Assembly (NCBI RefSeq): GCF_004361735.1
Contig: NZ_SNVV01000006.1
Location: forward strand, 1-64,000
From: Azoarcus indigens
GTDB taxonomy: Bacteria > Pseudomonadota > Gammaproteobacteria > Burkholderiales > Rhodocyclaceae
Reading direction: 5' to 3'
DNA: 64,000 nucleotides
The notes beneath the pieces were generated by a model. That model was not told where the DNA came from and did no database searches. It saw nothing but the letters and a program-made list of their open reading frames with translations. Of the stretch, positions 1-7,868 are shown piece by piece. The stretch's first letter is position 1. Each line of letters starts with the position of its first letter. The translations under genes and the position numbers were made by a program.

Positions 1-180
1 GCTTGTACCGATTGGCGCTTCGCGGGCAGATTCCATGTCGGCACGGGTCATTCAGAACCCACCACAGATGCCGGATATACGACTGCAGGTGATTCATCCC
101 GGAAAGTCAGAAACACGATCCGTCTTGATTTACGGGGGAGTCCATATATGTAGGGTTAGACCGTTGGTTGATCACCCGCC

Positions 181-540
181 TCATGCCTCACTCCCCCAAA
201 TGCCTGCTGTGGCAATTGCGTCGCTAAAAGCTTGCGCGGACGCCACTTCATAGCACTTTGGGCTGGAGTCAATTGAGTTGAACGATCCACCAATGATGCG
301 CACCACGGTGCCTAAGCACTTTGCATTTTCTTTCTCGAGCACAACAAAAATTCCCCGCCGCACATGCTCTTCCATCGTCTTTGGAATTGCGTTTTCGCTA
401 GCTTGCCAGAGAACTTCTAGCTCCGAGCACTCCGTAGGCTCTACAACCATCTCAACATGGGCATATACGTCCCGCGACGACAGTTGTCGAATGAACTTTC
501 CCGCGGTTTGAGTCTTGGCGCCGAATCGCAAAGTTCGCAT
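181..540 (-). CDS. Hypothetical protein of an integron-type gene cassette
   Basis: Product of 119 residues with no family I recognise, no signal peptide and no membrane segment. The ATG at 540 lies two bases after a GTTAGAC core site (543-549 read on the minus strand), the usual arrangement at the start of an integron cassette gene. The base composition is clearly less GC-rich than the neighbouring chromosome. It is third in a run of three minus-strand cassette genes. The attC expected downstream of its stop is not clear: only a lone GTTAGAC at 155-161 was found. The boundaries are well supported; the function is unknown. Confidence 0.6.
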   Translation of the reverse strand: MRTLRFGAKTQTAGKFIRQLSSRDVYAHVEMVVEPTECSELEVLWQASENAIPKTMEEHVRRGIFVVLEKENAKCLGTVVRIIGGSFNSIDSSPKCYEVASAQAFSDAIATAGIWGSEA

Positions 541-542
541 AG

Positions 543-615
543 GTCTAACGACGAAGGTCAGCGGCAGGCGGACAGCGCAGCTGGCCGACTGTCCGCTGGA
601 CCGGATTGTTAGAAC
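543..615 (-). other. attC recombination site between cassettes
   Basis: Read on the minus strand the site starts with GTTCTAAC (615-608) and ends with core GTTAGAC (549-543). Between them are complementary arms: CAGCGGACAG on one side and CTGTCCGC plus CGCTGACC on the other, so the single strand folds into a long imperfect hairpin. Length is about 72 bases, within the known attC range. Flanking genes stop at its first core and start at its last core, as expected for integron cassettes. Confidence 0.78.
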
Positions 616-1073
616 TATTTGGGGTCGGACTTTGGACAGTATTCAGCAAGGAATTCCCCTTCCATGACCATGCCATCTGAGAATTGGAGTTTATAGGCTC
701 CAGAATATCTGTTCTGCTCAGGTAGATATGTGTACGAAATCTTTCCAGATTCGCAACTATTCCCCCCGCTCCTAGGTGTCTTTGGGAAAAGCTCAAAACA
801 GTAGAATAAATCTTTAACACTGACGTCCTTTGCATTCGCTCCTGCTAAATCATTTTTAGGGGCAAAGACGATTGGCGGGTTTTTGCGGATAGATGGGCAC
901 GATCCGGTCGTGCTGTAGACCCAAAACCCAATGGTGTGATCCGAGCCGGAGTCATTCCATAACGCATTTGGCCGTTGCCCAGATTCTTCTTGTGGCTCCG
1001 GTCGAACGGCAGAGGTGCAGCCTGCGACACCTAAAATAGACAATGCAGTAAGAGTGCGGATTAGCGGAGTCAT
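615..1073 (-). CDS. Putative cassette-borne lipoprotein
   Basis: Product of 152 residues. The N-terminus has a hydrophobic stretch ending in a lipobox (LGVAGC, Cys at about residue 19), so it is probably exported and lipid-anchored. The mature part has several Cys residues (around CPSIR, YCFE, CESG, YCPK) and no family I recognise. The ATG at 1073 follows the GTTAGAAC core at 1082-1075 almost directly, and the stop overlaps the next attC. GC content is low compared with the chromosome. It is the second gene of the cassette run. Lipoproteins and other secreted unknowns are common integron cargo; a specific role cannot be given. Confidence 0.68.
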   Translation of the reverse strand: MTPLIRTLTALSILGVAGCTSAVRPEPQEESGQRPNALWNDSGSDHTIGFWVYSTTGSCPSIRKNPPIVFAPKNDLAGANAKDVSVKDLFYCFELFPKTPRSGGNSCESGKISYTYLPEQNRYSGAYKLQFSDGMVMEGEFLAEYCPKSDPK

Positions 1074-1074
1074 A

Positions 1075-1169
1075 GTTCTAACGATTGAAGTAACCGGACG
1101 CCGCGCGAGGTGGCCAGAGGCAGCCTAAATGCGGCTGTTCGGCGGTCCGGTTGACTGGATTGTTATAAG
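1075..1169 (-). other. attC recombination site between cassettes
   Basis: On the minus strand the site runs from inverse core CTTATAAC (1169-1162) to core GTTAGAAC (1082-1075), about 94 bases. The arms AACCGGAC and GTCCGGTT are perfectly complementary, and the centre carries further imperfect pairing. The stop codon of the upstream gene is inside the first core and the next gene starts two bases after the last one. It differs in sequence from the 543-615 site, as attC sites of unrelated cassettes do. Confidence 0.78.
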
Positions 1170-1549
1170 GCATTTCGGTCCCAGACCACGAATGCAGCGT
1201 TGTTTGCTGACGATGCGGCTTGAATGAACGCCTTATTGTCGAACCCTCTCAGCCCCTGAAAATGAGCGAGGAAAGAACCGTCTTTATCCCCGCTTGACGG
1301 GAAGTAGCACTCGCCACCCGTGTATTCGAATTTCCAGAAGACATCCTCTTCAAAAGGGCCTTTGTCATTCGTGATGATTTTGATTTTTTGGATGGTCCTC
1401 GGATCGAACTCGGAGGTTATTCCGCTAGCAGACTTGCAGGTGAACATTTCATCCATTCCAACCAACCACGGACCTCTCGGATAAAAGTTCTCTTCGGAGT
1501 GTGCGTTCATAGATAGCACCAAAATTAGTAGCACCGCGACGAGACGCAT
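1163..1549 (-). CDS. Putative secreted cassette-borne protein
   Basis: Product of 128 residues with a short cleavable signal peptide (about residues 1-18, hydrophobic VAVLLILVLSM then AHS). The mature part has two Cys residues (FTCKS and GECYF), which could form a periplasmic disulfide. No family recognised. It is the first gene in transcription order of the cassette run: the ATG at 1549 lies about a dozen bases after a GTTATAAG core (1568-1561), and its stop overlaps the inverse core of the next attC. Low GC compared with the genome average supports acquisition. Confidence 0.66.
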   Translation of the reverse strand: MRLVAVLLILVLSMNAHSEENFYPRGPWLVGMDEMFTCKSASGITSEFDPRTIQKIKIITNDKGPFEEDVFWKFEYTGGECYFPSSGDKDGSFLAHFQGLRGFDNKAFIQAASSANNAAFVVWDRNAL

Positions 1550-1556
1550 CAGGCGG

Positions 1557-1606
1557 CTGCCTTATAACGTGTTTTAGCCCGCAGATCTGCGGGCTCGTTC
1601 TGAACG
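1557..1606 (-). other. Short attC-like site at the head of the cassette run
   Basis: A GTTATAAG core (1568-1561, minus strand) precedes the first cassette gene. Next to it is a perfect 20-base palindrome (1576-1595, GCCCGCAGATCTGCGGGC with flanking A/T) and a degenerate inverse core near GTTCAGAAC (1605-1597). This could be a minimal or decayed attC about 50 bases long. It could also be a simple hairpin beside a lone core site. Confidence 0.45.
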
Positions 1607-2194
1607 CTGCGGTATATCCAGTCGGACCTCGCAGCACGAAACCATTGATGGCATTGAACTTTATGGGAATCCGTTTCTATGAACCGTCATAACCAAACTG
1701 ACAAACCCCGCAGACCTTGAAGCAAGCCACCTGCTCCACCGTTGCCGGCCGGCCCGACTGCTTGGCCAGGTCCGGAAACACATTCGGTATGAGCACTACC
1801 GCTTACGAACCGAATAGTCGCAATGCCTATATCCGGTTCCCTTGCGTGCCCCGTTCAGGCCCTTCGCCATTTCGAACCTCCCTCCGCAGCGCAATACACG
1901 GCAACTTCTGCCCACTCTTTGCATAGCCACAACAAATGATCTGCGCATCAATTCTGACCCCAAAGGCATTTCACACAATGATGAATAAGTCACACCCCGC
2001 GCTCAGGAGGCATGGCAGCACTACGTTTGCATGACGGCAAGCGAGAGTGATTGGCAAGGAAGGCTTCGAGAAACACCGCGGCGGTTCGTATCTGCCGCAA
2101 TGCCTTCCCTACTCCACGGCGAACGCGCGGATGACGAGGAAGTACCAGCCCACGGGATGAAGCGGGCCGGAGGCGAGCAGGCATTGCGCCGCTC
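1607..2194. other. Gap with no supported gene
   Basis: Only short frames without ribosome-binding sites or recognisable products occur here. No integron integrase, which would be expected on the plus strand in this position, is present. A short minus-strand open stretch near 1675-1800 could be a gene remnant but is too small to assign. Confidence 0.5.
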
Positions 2195-2233
2195 GAAAAA
2201 AAGAACGGGGCGTGTCTGGCGACGCGCCCCGTT
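2195..2233 (-). terminator. Intrinsic terminator of aqpZ
   Basis: Read on the minus strand, a 13-bp stem (AACGGGGCGCGTC pairing 2233-2221 with 2216-2204, one G-T pair) with loop GCCA is followed by CTTTTTTTCG. It begins 17 bases after the aqpZ stop. Confidence 0.85.
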
Positions 2234-2249
2234 GTGGCTCAAACGTTGA

Positions 2250-2942
2250 TCAGTGCTCTTCGCTGCCGCCAAGCACGCGGTAGATCGCCGCGCCGAGTAC
2301 GGCGCCGACGATGGGGGCCAGCCAGAACAGCCACAGTTGCGCCACGGCCCAGTCGCCGACGTAGAGGGCGACGGCGGTGCTGCGGGCGGGGTTTACCGAG
2401 GTGTTGGTGACCGGGATGCTGATGAGGTGGATGAGCGTGAGGCAGAGGCCGATGGCGATGGGGGCGAAGCCGGCGGGGGCGCGGCGGTCGGTGGCGCCGA
2501 GGATGACGATGAGGAAGAGCGCGGTGAGCACGACTTCGGCGATGAGCGCGGCTTGCAGGCTGTAGCCGCCGGGGGAGTGGTCGCCGAAGCCGTTGGAGGC
2601 GAAGCCGGCGGTGACGTCGAAGCCGGCTTTGCCGCTGGCGATGAGGTAGAGCACGCCGCCGGCGGCGAGGCCGCCGAGGACCTGGGCGGCGATGTAGGGC
2701 AGCAGGCCGGTGGCGGGGAAGCGGCCGGCGGCCCACAGGCCGATGGAGACGGCGGGGTTGAAGTGGCCGCCGGAGATGTGGCCGACGGCGTAGGCCATGG
2801 TGAGCACGGTGAGGCCGAAGGCGAGGGAGACGCCGACGAAGCCGATGCCGAGTTCGGGGAAGCCTGCCGCCAGGACTGCGCTGCCGCAGCCGCCGAAGAC
2901 CAGCCAGAAGGTGCCGATGAATTCGGCGCCGATTTTCTTCAT
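2250..2942 (-). CDS. aqpZ: Aquaporin Z, water channel
   Basis: Inner-membrane water channel of the major intrinsic protein family, 230 residues, nearly the length of Escherichia coli AqpZ. Both half-helix signature boxes are present: HFNPAVS near residue 62 and SVNPARS near residue 183. Six hydrophobic segments alternate with them as in the family fold. The arginine after the second NPA (NPAR) is the selectivity-filter arginine. Start chosen at 2942 because [12 protein letters not shown] is the typical N-terminus and AGAGAGGTAAC lies just upstream; the reading frame stays open upstream but that part is not protein-like. It stands alone, with its own terminator at 2195-2233. Confidence 0.95.
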   Translation of the reverse strand: MKKIGAEFIGTFWLVFGGCGSAVLAAGFPELGIGFVGVSLAFGLTVLTMAYAVGHISGGHFNPAVSIGLWAAGRFPATGLLPYIAAQVLGGLAAGGVLYLIASGKAGFDVTAGFASNGFGDHSPGGYSLQAALIAEVVLTALFLIVILGATDRRAPAGFAPIAIGLCLTLIHLISIPVTNTSVNPARSTAVALYVGDWAVAQLWLFWLAPIVGAVLGAAIYRVLGGSEEH

Positions 2943-3246
2943 GGTTGTTACCTCTCTGTGGAAGTGAAGAAGCGGCCCGGCGTCGCGCCGTAGCCATTCG
3001 ATGCAGCCTCGCAGCGGCTCGTCGGAGCGTACGAAGTGCAGGGAAGGAGAGGCCGGCGCTGCACGGGGGCGGCGCCGGTGTGGAAAGGGATTCCGCGGTT
3101 TGGAGCGTGCGGGAGACGGGCTGGCGTACCGGACGGTTTGCAGCCGAGGCGTGGCGGCTTCGGCAAGCCAAGCTCCGGGCCGGGCAGCGGAAGCGCGCGG
3201 GAGCCTGCCAGCTATCGACCCCGCAACCGGATGACATCGGCCGCTC

Positions 3247-3305
3247 GCCCTGAGCCCATCGAAGGGCGTCGCGGGATCAAGCTTCGACCGGCTCGGCCCG
3301 CACGG
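3247..3305. repeat. REP-like palindromic element
   Basis: The segment GCCCTGAGCCCATCGAAGGGC (3247-3267 without flanks) has complementary ends. Shortly after is CTTCGACCGGCTCGGCCCG. Both resemble the dispersed palindromes built on CCCTGAGC...TCGAAGGG that are frequent between genes in proteobacteria. Only one copy pair is in the window, so dispersal cannot be shown here. Confidence 0.35.
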
Positions 3306-3495
3306 CTGTTGGGTACTCAGTTGCCGGTTTGATAGTGCAAGCAAGGCTCGGCGCAAGCGGCAGGCCATTGCACCAGCGCTTGCTCCTGCTCTCGGTTCGA
3401 GTGCGGAAGTGGTGGCGGCGAAATACGGGCGGCGAGCGCCCTTACCACCCTTGCGATCCCGGTTCGTGCTCTCCGCGCCCTCATTTGCGATGCTC

Positions 3496-3600
3496 GAAGC
3501 TCCGGTTCCCGAAGCGCTGACGCCCACGCCTCGGGTACTTGAGCCTCGGGTGCCTGAAGCTCCAAAGCCCGAGCCTTCAGCGCCAGAACCTCCAGCGCCA
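3496..3600 (+). repeat. Seven imperfect 15-bp tandem repeats
   Basis: Seven consecutive 15-base units starting at 3496, 3511, 3526, 3541, 3556, 3571 and 3586 follow a consensus close to GARSCTCCRGYGCCM. In the plus frame they read [35 protein letters not shown], resembling a periplasmic proline-rich linker. The surrounding frame (3409-3744) has no other protein-like part and runs into the convergent gene at 3699. I therefore treat it as a repeat and not as a gene. Confidence 0.6.
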
Positions 3601-3698
3601 GCGCGACTCCGACTCCCCACACCCCGGCCGCGGGTCAGCAGGCTGACCCACGGCGAGGCCCCAAACAGCGCCAGCACGCTCACCGCCCCGCTCCCGGA

Positions 3699-6600
3699 TC
3701 AGAACGTGGCGAGCACGTTCAGGAACCAGCCGCGGCTGTCGTAGGACAGGTCGGTGAGGTCGTCGGAGTAGTCGGTGAAGTTGTAGCCCACGCCCATCTT
3801 CACGTGCTGGCCGACGTGGCGGTAGATGGCGACCAGGGCGCCGGCGCGGGCGTCCTTGGCTTCCTGGGCGCGCAGCTTGCGCCATTCCACCAGCGCATCC
3901 CATTCACGCACGAAGTGCCAGTCGGCGCGCAACACGACGAGGTCGGCGCGGCTCTTGAACCACTCGCTGTCCGGGTTGGTGAATTTCAGCTCGCCGATGC
4001 GCAGGCCGTACTTGGCGCCCAGCGACAGCCAGGGGTAGGCATCCCAGATGGTGTCGACCGAGAACACCTGGCTGCGCTGGGCGTAGTCGGCGGACTGGCC
4101 GTTGGCGGAGAGCTGACCGGAGGACGGCACGTTGTGATAGTTGGTGTACTTGAACAGCGTGTTCCAGCGGTCGTTGTCTATGGGCCGGTAGGCGGCGCCG
4201 AGCACGAACTCGTGGAAGTCGCCGTCCCAGTAGCTGCCGCCACTGTTGCTGCTGCGCGAGACGTTGAACTTGCCGATGAGGCGCCAGGACGGATCGGCCT
4301 GGTAGCCGAGGGAGTTCTTCATCAGCCAGGTGCGGCCGGTGCCCGAATCCGATTCGTCGCGGCGGAACTCCAGGCTGCCGGCGTAGCGCGTCTTGTCCTT
4401 CTTGTAGCCGACGGCGAAGCCGACCGCGTTGCGCTTGTAGTCGCCGCCCAGCGGGTCGCTGATGCGGCCGGTTTCGGCCTTCACGCCCATGGTCCAGTCG
4501 TCGAAGGGGGCGAGGTCCACCCCGAAGGCGTGGGTGAGGCCTTGCGGGCCGGCGCCGTGGGTGAGGCGGTTCTCGCCGAATACGCGGGCGGTTTCGCTGA
4601 CGCGGTAGTCGGCGCCGCTCACCCAGGTGCCGTGGCGGCCGCGCCAGGCGTATTCCGGGTCTTCGGTTTCGATGACGTAGTTGAGGTAGACGTTGCTGCG
4701 GTCGCTGATGCGGTATTCGCCGCCCACCAGGCCGCCGGGGCCGCCGTTGCCGCCGGAGGCTTCGGCCTTGATCCGCAGGCGGTCGGTGACCTGCATGCTG
4801 CCGCCGACGCCGACGCGGTTGTTGTCGTCGCGCTCTTCGGTGCGTTCGGCGGTGCCTTGCACATAGCCGTACACCGTCCAGTCGTCGGCGCCGCCTTCTT
4901 CCTTCTGCGGCTGGTAGTCGGCGCGCAGGATGATGTCCGTGCGGCGGCCCTGCTGCGCCAGCGTGGGGCTGGCGATGAGGCCGGGGGCGGTGTTGCGGCG
5001 TTCGTCCTGGCGCACGCCGGCGGACAGCGCCCATTCCTCGTCGAGCTGGTGGCGCAGGCCGGCTTCGATGTTGCTGCGGTCCTGGATGTCGCCGTCGCGC
5101 ACGTCGGCCTTGAGGGTGACGCGGTCGCGTTCGGTGACGTCCACTTCGGCGCGGGCGCCGCTCTGGGTCACCGCCTCGCCGGCGATGGAGATCTGGCCGG
5201 GGCCGCTGTAGCCGGCCTCGCGGTCCTGCCAGTAGGCGGAGACGCTGCCGCGGGTGCTGTCGGTGACTTCGGCCAGGTCCACCGTGGCCTCTATGCGCTT
5301 GGCGCTGGCGCTGCGGCCGTCGGTGGAGGTTTCGTTGAAGCCGTAGCCGCCATCCACCGAGCTGACCAGCGAATCGCCGGCGCCGCTGGAGCGGGCGAAC
5401 TCGGCATGCACCGAGGTGCCGGGGGCCACGCGCACCAGCACGTCGGCGCCCTTCAGCGTCTGCCGGCTGGCGTCTTCGCCCTGGCGGAAGCCGGTGAGGC
5501 CGAGGCGCAGGTAGTCGTTCACCCAGTGGGTGGCGCGCAGGCCGGTGGCGAAGCTGTCCACCTTGTCCAGGCCGGGCACGTATTCGTAGCTGGTGACGAG
5601 GTAGAGCGGGTTGCCGGACAGGGTGGAGGTGTAGACCAGGCCGGCGCCGCTGGCGGTGGAAGGCAGCGGCGAGTTGAGGATGACGCGGCCCTGCAGGTAG
5701 TTCACGTCGTAGTCCAGGCCGGGGGTGAGCAGGCGGCGCTCCACCACCAGGCCGGAATCCTTGTCGCGCACTTCCACCCATACCCGCTCGGAGCCCTGGG
5801 TGATGTCCTGGTGGCGCAGGTAGTAGAGCGAGCCGCCTGTGCCGCGGAACTCTTGCCGCGCCGGCAGGGTGCCGGGGTCGGCGGCGAAGGCTTCGGCCAC
5901 CGTGCGGCGCTCGCCGAAGGAGGTGGCGTCGTCCGAGGCGTAGCGGCCCTTGGCGCCGTACAGGCCGCGGGAGTACTGCACCAGTTCGCTGCCGGTCCAG
6001 CCGGTCTGGAAGTTACCCCACATGACGTGGGAGTCCCCCTTTTCCAGGCGGACGTAGAACTTGCCCTGGGTGGGGGCGTCGTCCACCGTGGTGCTGTCGT
6101 CGCCATAGACCGGGTAGTAGGCGTCCGGGTCGATGTTGCGCAGCAGGTAGCGCGGGTCCTTGGAGGAGAAGTTGCTGAACAGGTCTTCCAGCGGCTGCTC
6201 GCGGGTGTCGGCGGCGGCGGTGAGCAGCCAGTCGCCCTTCACCTTGCCCTTCAGATAGAAAGCGGTGCGGCCGTCGACGTAGGTTTCGTTCTTGTAGTGG
6301 TCACTGTCGCCGGTAACCAGTTCGGCGCGATCGCGCTTGCTGGTGGAATTGCGGCCCACGGTGAGGTCGGCCACCGCGATGTAGAACCAGTCGCTGTCGG
6401 GGATGGAGACATTGCGCCGGTACTGCGCCATGCGGCCGTCGGCGGCTTCCACCGCGATGTCCACCGCATGCGGACCGGCGGGCAGGATCTGGCGCAGCAC
6501 GAAGCGGCCCTGCGCATCCACCGGCACCGCCATGCCCAGCGCCTGCACCTTGCGGCCGGCGGCAACATTGCGGCCGCTGACGGTGATGGTGCCGCCCTGC

Positions 6601-7868
6601 ACCGGGATGTTGCTGAGCGCCAGCGCGTTCTCGCCCCAGCCGGTGAGCGCTTCGCGCGCCGGGGTGTCGCGGTCGGCCAGCGGCCTCGGGCGGGCGGCGA
6701 CGGACAGCGTCTTCACCGCGGTCTCGTCGAAGCGGCCCTTGCTGTCATACACCCGCAGCACGTACTGGTAGTCGCCCTGCCGCAGGTCGCTGTCGGGGAA
6801 GGCGCCGCCATTGGCCTGCTCGGCCGGCACCGTCCATGCCACCGGCTGCTCCCAGTTCATCGGCAGCACCGCCAGCGGTTTGCCGGCGGGGGATTCGCCG
6901 GCGCGGAAGAGGCGGATCTCGGCCTTGTCCACCCAGGCCAGGTAGTTGCTGTAGCCGCGGAAATGGACCGCGCCGCCGCGCAGGGCGACGTCTTCCTCCG
7001 CCCAGGCGTTGAGCGCCGGGCGCACCGCCAGGTCGTCGTACTTCACCTGGATGTCGGCCTTCTCCAGCGCCACGTCGGCGCAGCGCTGGCGATCGGCCTC
7101 GTTCACCGGCGCGGCGTCCAGCGGCTCGCCATCCACGGTGACGCGGAAGGGCAGATCGGCCTCGCCGAGCGCGCCGCAGGCTTGCGGGTCGGCGGGCGCG
7201 GGCGGCGGCGGCACCGCCACCACGTCCTCGTACCAGGCGGAGATCTCCACCCGGCGGTTCTTCGCCATGCCTTCCGGCGTGTCGTTGCTCGCCACCGGCC
7301 GCAAGGGGCCGTGGCCGGACAGGCTGACCGCCTCGGCGGCCAGGCCCAGCCGTTCGCGCAGGTATTGCGCAACGGCCAGCGCACGCGCTTCCGACAGGCC
7401 CTGGTTGTCGCCGAAGCGGGCGCGGGCTCGGGCGGACAGGCGCTGGCTGTCGGTGTGGCCGGACACCGCCAGGCGCACGCCGCGCTTGCCGCGCAGCTCC
7501 GCCACCAGGGCGTCGAGCTGGGCGATGGCGGCCGGCGTGAGGTCGGCATAGCCGGAGGCGAACTGGGCGCGGCCGCCCTCGTCGCTCAGCTGGCGGCTCA
7601 CCGTGGCCGCGCGCGGCGGCGGCGGCGTGGTGCGCATCGCCTGCAGTTCTTCCCGGCTCACGCCGGAGGGCAGCGGCCACAGCGTGGCCTGCCACTCGCC
7701 CGGCGACGGCACCGGATGGATTTCGACGCGGGCGTTGTCGATGCGCTTGCCATCGATCTCACCCTCTTCCGCCTGCGCGCCCGCCGGGAACAGCGTGGCC
7801 AGCGCGGTCAGCGTGGCGATGAAGGACAGCTTCCGCTTCATGGCCGGATGCCTGCGTTGCGCGCTCAT
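3699..7868 (-). CDS. OmpA-domain outer-membrane barrel protein, partner of the giant repeat protein
   Basis: Predicted 1,389-residue outer-membrane protein. It has a signal peptide (about residues 10-33, ending GAQA), then an OmpA-like peptidoglycan-binding domain (about 100-207) with GHTDS, LSEARA and NRRVEIS motifs. Next is a long periplasmic part with Ig-like/carboxypeptidase-regulatory type strands (about 210-490), then a region rich in alternating aromatic strands to the C-terminus (about 490-1389), ending ATF, as in a TonB-receptor-sized beta barrel. Start chosen at 7868, where ATGA overlaps the stop of the upstream gene and GGGAG lies upstream; a second Met at 7841 is possible. The overlap implies translational coupling with the giant DUF11 protein. 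Whether it anchors, exports or displays that protein is inference. Confidence 0.8.
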   Translation of the reverse strand: MSAQRRHPAMKRKLSFIATLTALATLFPAGAQAEEGEIDGKRIDNARVEIHPVPSPGEWQATLWPLPSGVSREELQAMRTTPPPPRAATVSRQLSDEGGRAQFASGYADLTPAAIAQLDALVAELRGKRGVRLAVSGHTDSQRLSARARARFGDNQGLSEARALAVAQYLRERLGLAAEAVSLSGHGPLRPVASNDTPEGMAKNRRVEISAWYEDVVAVPPPPAPADPQACGALGEADLPFRVTVDGEPLDAAPVNEADRQRCADVALEKADIQVKYDDLAVRPALNAWAEEDVALRGGAVHFRGYSNYLAWVDKAEIRLFRAGESPAGKPLAVLPMNWEQPVAWTVPAEQANGGAFPDSDLRQGDYQYVLRVYDSKGRFDETAVKTLSVAARPRPLADRDTPAREALTGWGENALALSNIPVQGGTITVSGRNVAAGRKVQALGMAVPVDAQGRFVLRQILPAGPHAVDIAVEAADGRMAQYRRNVSIPDSDWFYIAVADLTVGRNSTSKRDRAELVTGDSDHYKNETYVDGRTAFYLKGKVKGDWLLTAAADTREQPLEDLFSNFSSKDPRYLLRNIDPDAYYPVYGDDSTTVDDAPTQGKFYVRLEKGDSHVMWGNFQTGWTGSELVQYSRGLYGAKGRYASDDATSFGERRTVAEAFAADPGTLPARQEFRGTGGSLYYLRHQDITQGSERVWVEVRDKDSGLVVERRLLTPGLDYDVNYLQGRVILNSPLPSTASGAGLVYTSTLSGNPLYLVTSYEYVPGLDKVDSFATGLRATHWVNDYLRLGLTGFRQGEDASRQTLKGADVLVRVAPGTSVHAEFARSSGAGDSLVSSVDGGYGFNETSTDGRSASAKRIEATVDLAEVTDSTRGSVSAYWQDREAGYSGPGQISIAGEAVTQSGARAEVDVTERDRVTLKADVRDGDIQDRSNIEAGLRHQLDEEWALSAGVRQDERRNTAPGLIASPTLAQQGRRTDIILRADYQPQKEEGGADDWTVYGYVQGTAERTEERDDNNRVGVGGSMQVTDRLRIKAEASGGNGGPGGLVGGEYRISDRSNVYLNYVIETEDPEYAWRGRHGTWVSGADYRVSETARVFGENRLTHGAGPQGLTHAFGVDLAPFDDWTMGVKAETGRISDPLGGDYKRNAVGFAVGYKKDKTRYAGSLEFRRDESDSGTGRTWLMKNSLGYQADPSWRLIGKFNVSRSSNSGGSYWDGDFHEFVLGAAYRPIDNDRWNTLFKYTNYHNVPSSGQLSANGQSADYAQRSQVFSVDTIWDAYPWLSLGAKYGLRIGELKFTNPDSEWFKSRADLVVLRADWHFVREWDALVEWRKLRAQEAKDARAGALVAIYRHVGQHVKMGVGYNFTDYSDDLTDLSYDSRGWFLNVLATF

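Larger units (their letters stand above)
2943..3698. other. Long intergenic region with repeats
   Basis: No gene I can support. The region holds the aqpZ promoter side, a REP-like segment (3247-3305) and a 15-bp imperfect tandem repeat (3496-3600). Several frames stay open because of high GC, but none has a ribosome-binding site with a protein-like product. Confidence 0.5.

Noticed and set aside
30-253. Plus-strand frame at the left end
   Set aside because: No ribosome site, overlaps a cassette gene on the other strand, and shows no protein-like features.
1607-2194. Integron integrase or attI
   Set aside because: No frame encodes tyrosine-recombinase motifs; the region has only short frames.
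2943-3683. N-terminal extension of aqpZ in the same open frame
   Set aside because: AqpZ begins at MKKIGAEF with a ribosome site; the extension is low-complexity and includes the repeats.
3409-3744. Possible Pro/Glu-repeat protein on the plus strand
   Set aside because: Only the 15-bp repeats look ordered; there is no signal peptide or domain, and the frame runs into the convergent barrel gene.
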